Positions 63,111-64,000 of a stretch of DNA of 64,000 bases are shown in pieces. Source of the stretch: Tunicatimonas pelagia. Its GTDB lineage: Bacteria; Bacteroidota; Bacteroidia; Cytophagales; Cyclobacteriaceae. Position numbers and translations under genes: made by a program. Within the stretch, counting starts at the first letter, position 1. Each line of letters begins with the position of its first letter. Under the pieces are notes generated by a model. That model searched no databases. It had not been told where the DNA came from and saw nothing but the letters and a program-made list of their open reading frames with translations. The DNA lies in assembly GCF_030506325.1 (NCBI RefSeq), contig NZ_CP120683.1, forward strand, positions 3,237,001 to 3,301,000. The letters run 5' to 3'.

Positions 63111-63638
63111 CTTTTTCTACCGCTCTTCATTATTGGAGCAATTGTTTGCTCACTAGCTTACCACTTCTCTTTGTCTCAGGTCATTATCGTTATCAAAAAT
63201 GACCATAACCCAGCTGAAGTAAAGCAGCAGGCGGCGTACTACGCCCACGCCTTAGGCATTGATGCGAACGTATATATTCTGATTAGCTTTAGCCACCGAG
63301 TACCCCGAAATTTGGGAGGCTTCACCCGCTATCGGGATTCTCGACCTGAGGGAGGCGGACACTAAATACACATTACACTCAGCCGAAAGGCCGGACGTTC
63401 CTCTCAAATACATACGTTGGCACATGAGATGGTACACGCTCAACAACTTATTGAGGGACGCTTGGTACAGTGTGACCTAGCTCACTACCGTTGGAAAGAT
63501 CAGGCTTGTGAAAAAGTAGCTAATATAGCTTACCTTGATCGCCCCTGGGAAAAAGAAGCGATGGAGACCGGAGCAGCACTATACAACGCTTACCGGAGTA
63601 AATTTTTAGCCCTATCTCCTGTTCAGCTTCCGGAATAA
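63111..63638 (+). pseudogene. Decayed HExxH metallopeptidase-like gene (no start codon, one in-frame TAA)
   Basis: One frame reads as a continuous protein from just after a stop at 63108-63110 to the stop at 63636-63638, except for a TAA at 63363-63365. The beginning looks like a signal peptide (LFLPLFIIGAIVCSLAYHFS) but has no ATG or GTG; a TTG at 63171 comes too late. The middle ends RYRDSRPEGGGH before the TAA. After it come TLSRKAGRSSQIHTLAHEMVHAQQ, where HEMVH is an H-E-x-x-H zinc site, and a later helix KEAMETGAALYNAYRSK. One frame interrupted by a single stop and lacking a start is best explained as a gene in early decay. The family is not identified. Confidence 0.55.
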
Positions 63639-63647
63639 ATTCAAATG

Positions 63648-63744
63648 TTATTTTTCAAGCAGTCTAATCAATGCCTCTTTGGTATCCTGGTAACTCCCGT
63701 ATCTGCTTTTCAATGATTTCCAACTTTTTACTTAAACGCGGCAT
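63648..63744 (-). pseudogene. Possible frameshifted remnant of a small gene
   Basis: From ATG 63744 one frame gives MPRLSKKLEIIEKQ, and a shift by one base continues as RYGSYQDTKEALIRLLEK with a stop at 63648. Both parts look protein-like, but the total is only about 33 residues. It may be the remnant of a small helical protein, or chance. No other gene is seen between 63639 and 63821. Confidence 0.2.
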
Positions 63745-63821
63745 TTTTGTCTATGCACTGACCAGGACTAGCATCTCTTTGATCTAGAAGCTCTTTGCAC
63801 TCTTTCAACGTAGTTGAGTGG

Positions 63822-64000
63822 ATGTTACCCTTCGGAATTTTGCAGCTAACCAGTACTGTTTTGTTTCTAGTGCCTAAAACCAGACGGATCGGATTTTTCC
63901 TTCTTTGCAGTTATCTAGGCGGAATAATTGCAACTCGAGCATTGCACGATGTCAATCATATAGGTATTGCACTGACTATTCTATTATGGATAGGAATGTA
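63822..64000 (+). CDS. DoxX-like membrane protein, partial at right edge
   Basis: The frame is open to the window edge. From ATG 63822 it reads LQLTSTVLFLVPKTRRIGFF then LLCSYLGGIIATRALHD, then ILLWIGM. The P-K-T-R-R-I-G-F and S-Y-L-G-G-x-I-A-T pattern is typical of the C-terminal half of small DoxX-like membrane proteins. The N-terminal helices expected for the family are not seen in frame upstream (in-frame stop near 63778), so the start is uncertain and the gene may be 5'-truncated. Confidence 0.45.
   Translation, partial: MLPFGILQLTSTVLFLVPKTRRIGFFLLCSYLGGIIATRALHDVNHIGIALTILLWIGM

Noticed and set aside
53306-63365. Stop-codon reassignment to explain two in-frame stops
   Set aside because: One is TAG and the other TAA, and both codons end many intact genes in the window.

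Overview
The window looks like chromosomal DNA from a marine-type Bacteroidota, most likely Cytophagales. The signs are a type IX secretion C-terminal sorting domain on a giant adhesin, a carboxypeptidase-like/TonB-type outer-membrane barrel receptor, a GIN-domain lipoprotein, a CrtD-like carotenoid desaturase, a DUF1080 protein next to Gfo/Idh/MocA oxidoreductases, and a candidate TAnnTTTG promoter element. I saw no rRNA, tRNA or CRISPR array by eye. The assignment rests on gene families, not on a search.

Layout. 1-3.1 kb: two NTF2-like (DUF4440/SnoaL type) secreted proteins, divergently placed and separated by a complete ISKra4-type insertion sequence (529-2109) with inverted repeats and a 9-bp target duplication. 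3.2-8.9 kb: outer-membrane receptor, M20 dipeptidase, APH-fold kinase and plsY. 9-17.3 kb: a 1,606-residue secreted protein of unknown function with an acidic tract, then prmA, tpiA and trmD. 17.6-27.6 kb: an MltF-like transglycosylase lipoprotein, a CrtD-like desaturase, a TMEM220-type membrane protein, a DUF1080/Gfo-Idh sugar module with a divergent palindromic control region, a GIN-domain lipoprotein, a HAD hydrolase and CorA. 28-37.6 kb: one 3,223-residue repetitive adhesin. 38-39.2 kb: an O-methyltransferase.

39.3-56.1 kb is the most unusual region. Almost everything lies on the minus strand. In transcription order it holds a lipoprotein with a von Willebrand A-like metal site, a small membrane protein, a membrane-anchored Asp-rich protein broken by one in-frame TAG, an Rpn-like C-terminal fragment, a tubulin-like GTPase, a 1,144-residue protein with an actin/Hsp70-type ATPase domain, a RES-Xre toxin-antitoxin pair, an alcohol dehydrogenase-like protein, two small unknowns, a signal-peptide/membrane/coiled-coil protein, a three-helix membrane protein with a long coiled coil, and a trypsin-like protease lipoprotein. 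I infer an envelope-associated machine built around a tubulin-like and an actin-like NTPase. An AT-rich AAA ATPase plus DUF3226 (TOPRIM-like) pair sits on the opposite strand exactly between the tubulin-like and actin-like genes. It resembles two-gene anti-phage modules of the OLD/AbiL/PARIS type.

56.3-64 kb: purE-purK, a small barrel protein, a sulfatase, DUF4126 and DinB proteins, an NrtR-like regulator divergent from a nucleoside hydrolase with an inverted-repeat operator between them, a decayed HExxH peptidase gene, and a partial DoxX-like gene at the right edge.

The intergenic spaces carry several dispersed short repeat families: TAACAC/GTGTTA words, 14-bp TCATCARTCATTAY units between convergent genes, a GCCCGGCGAATTCCGG-containing element, and long perfect palindromes.
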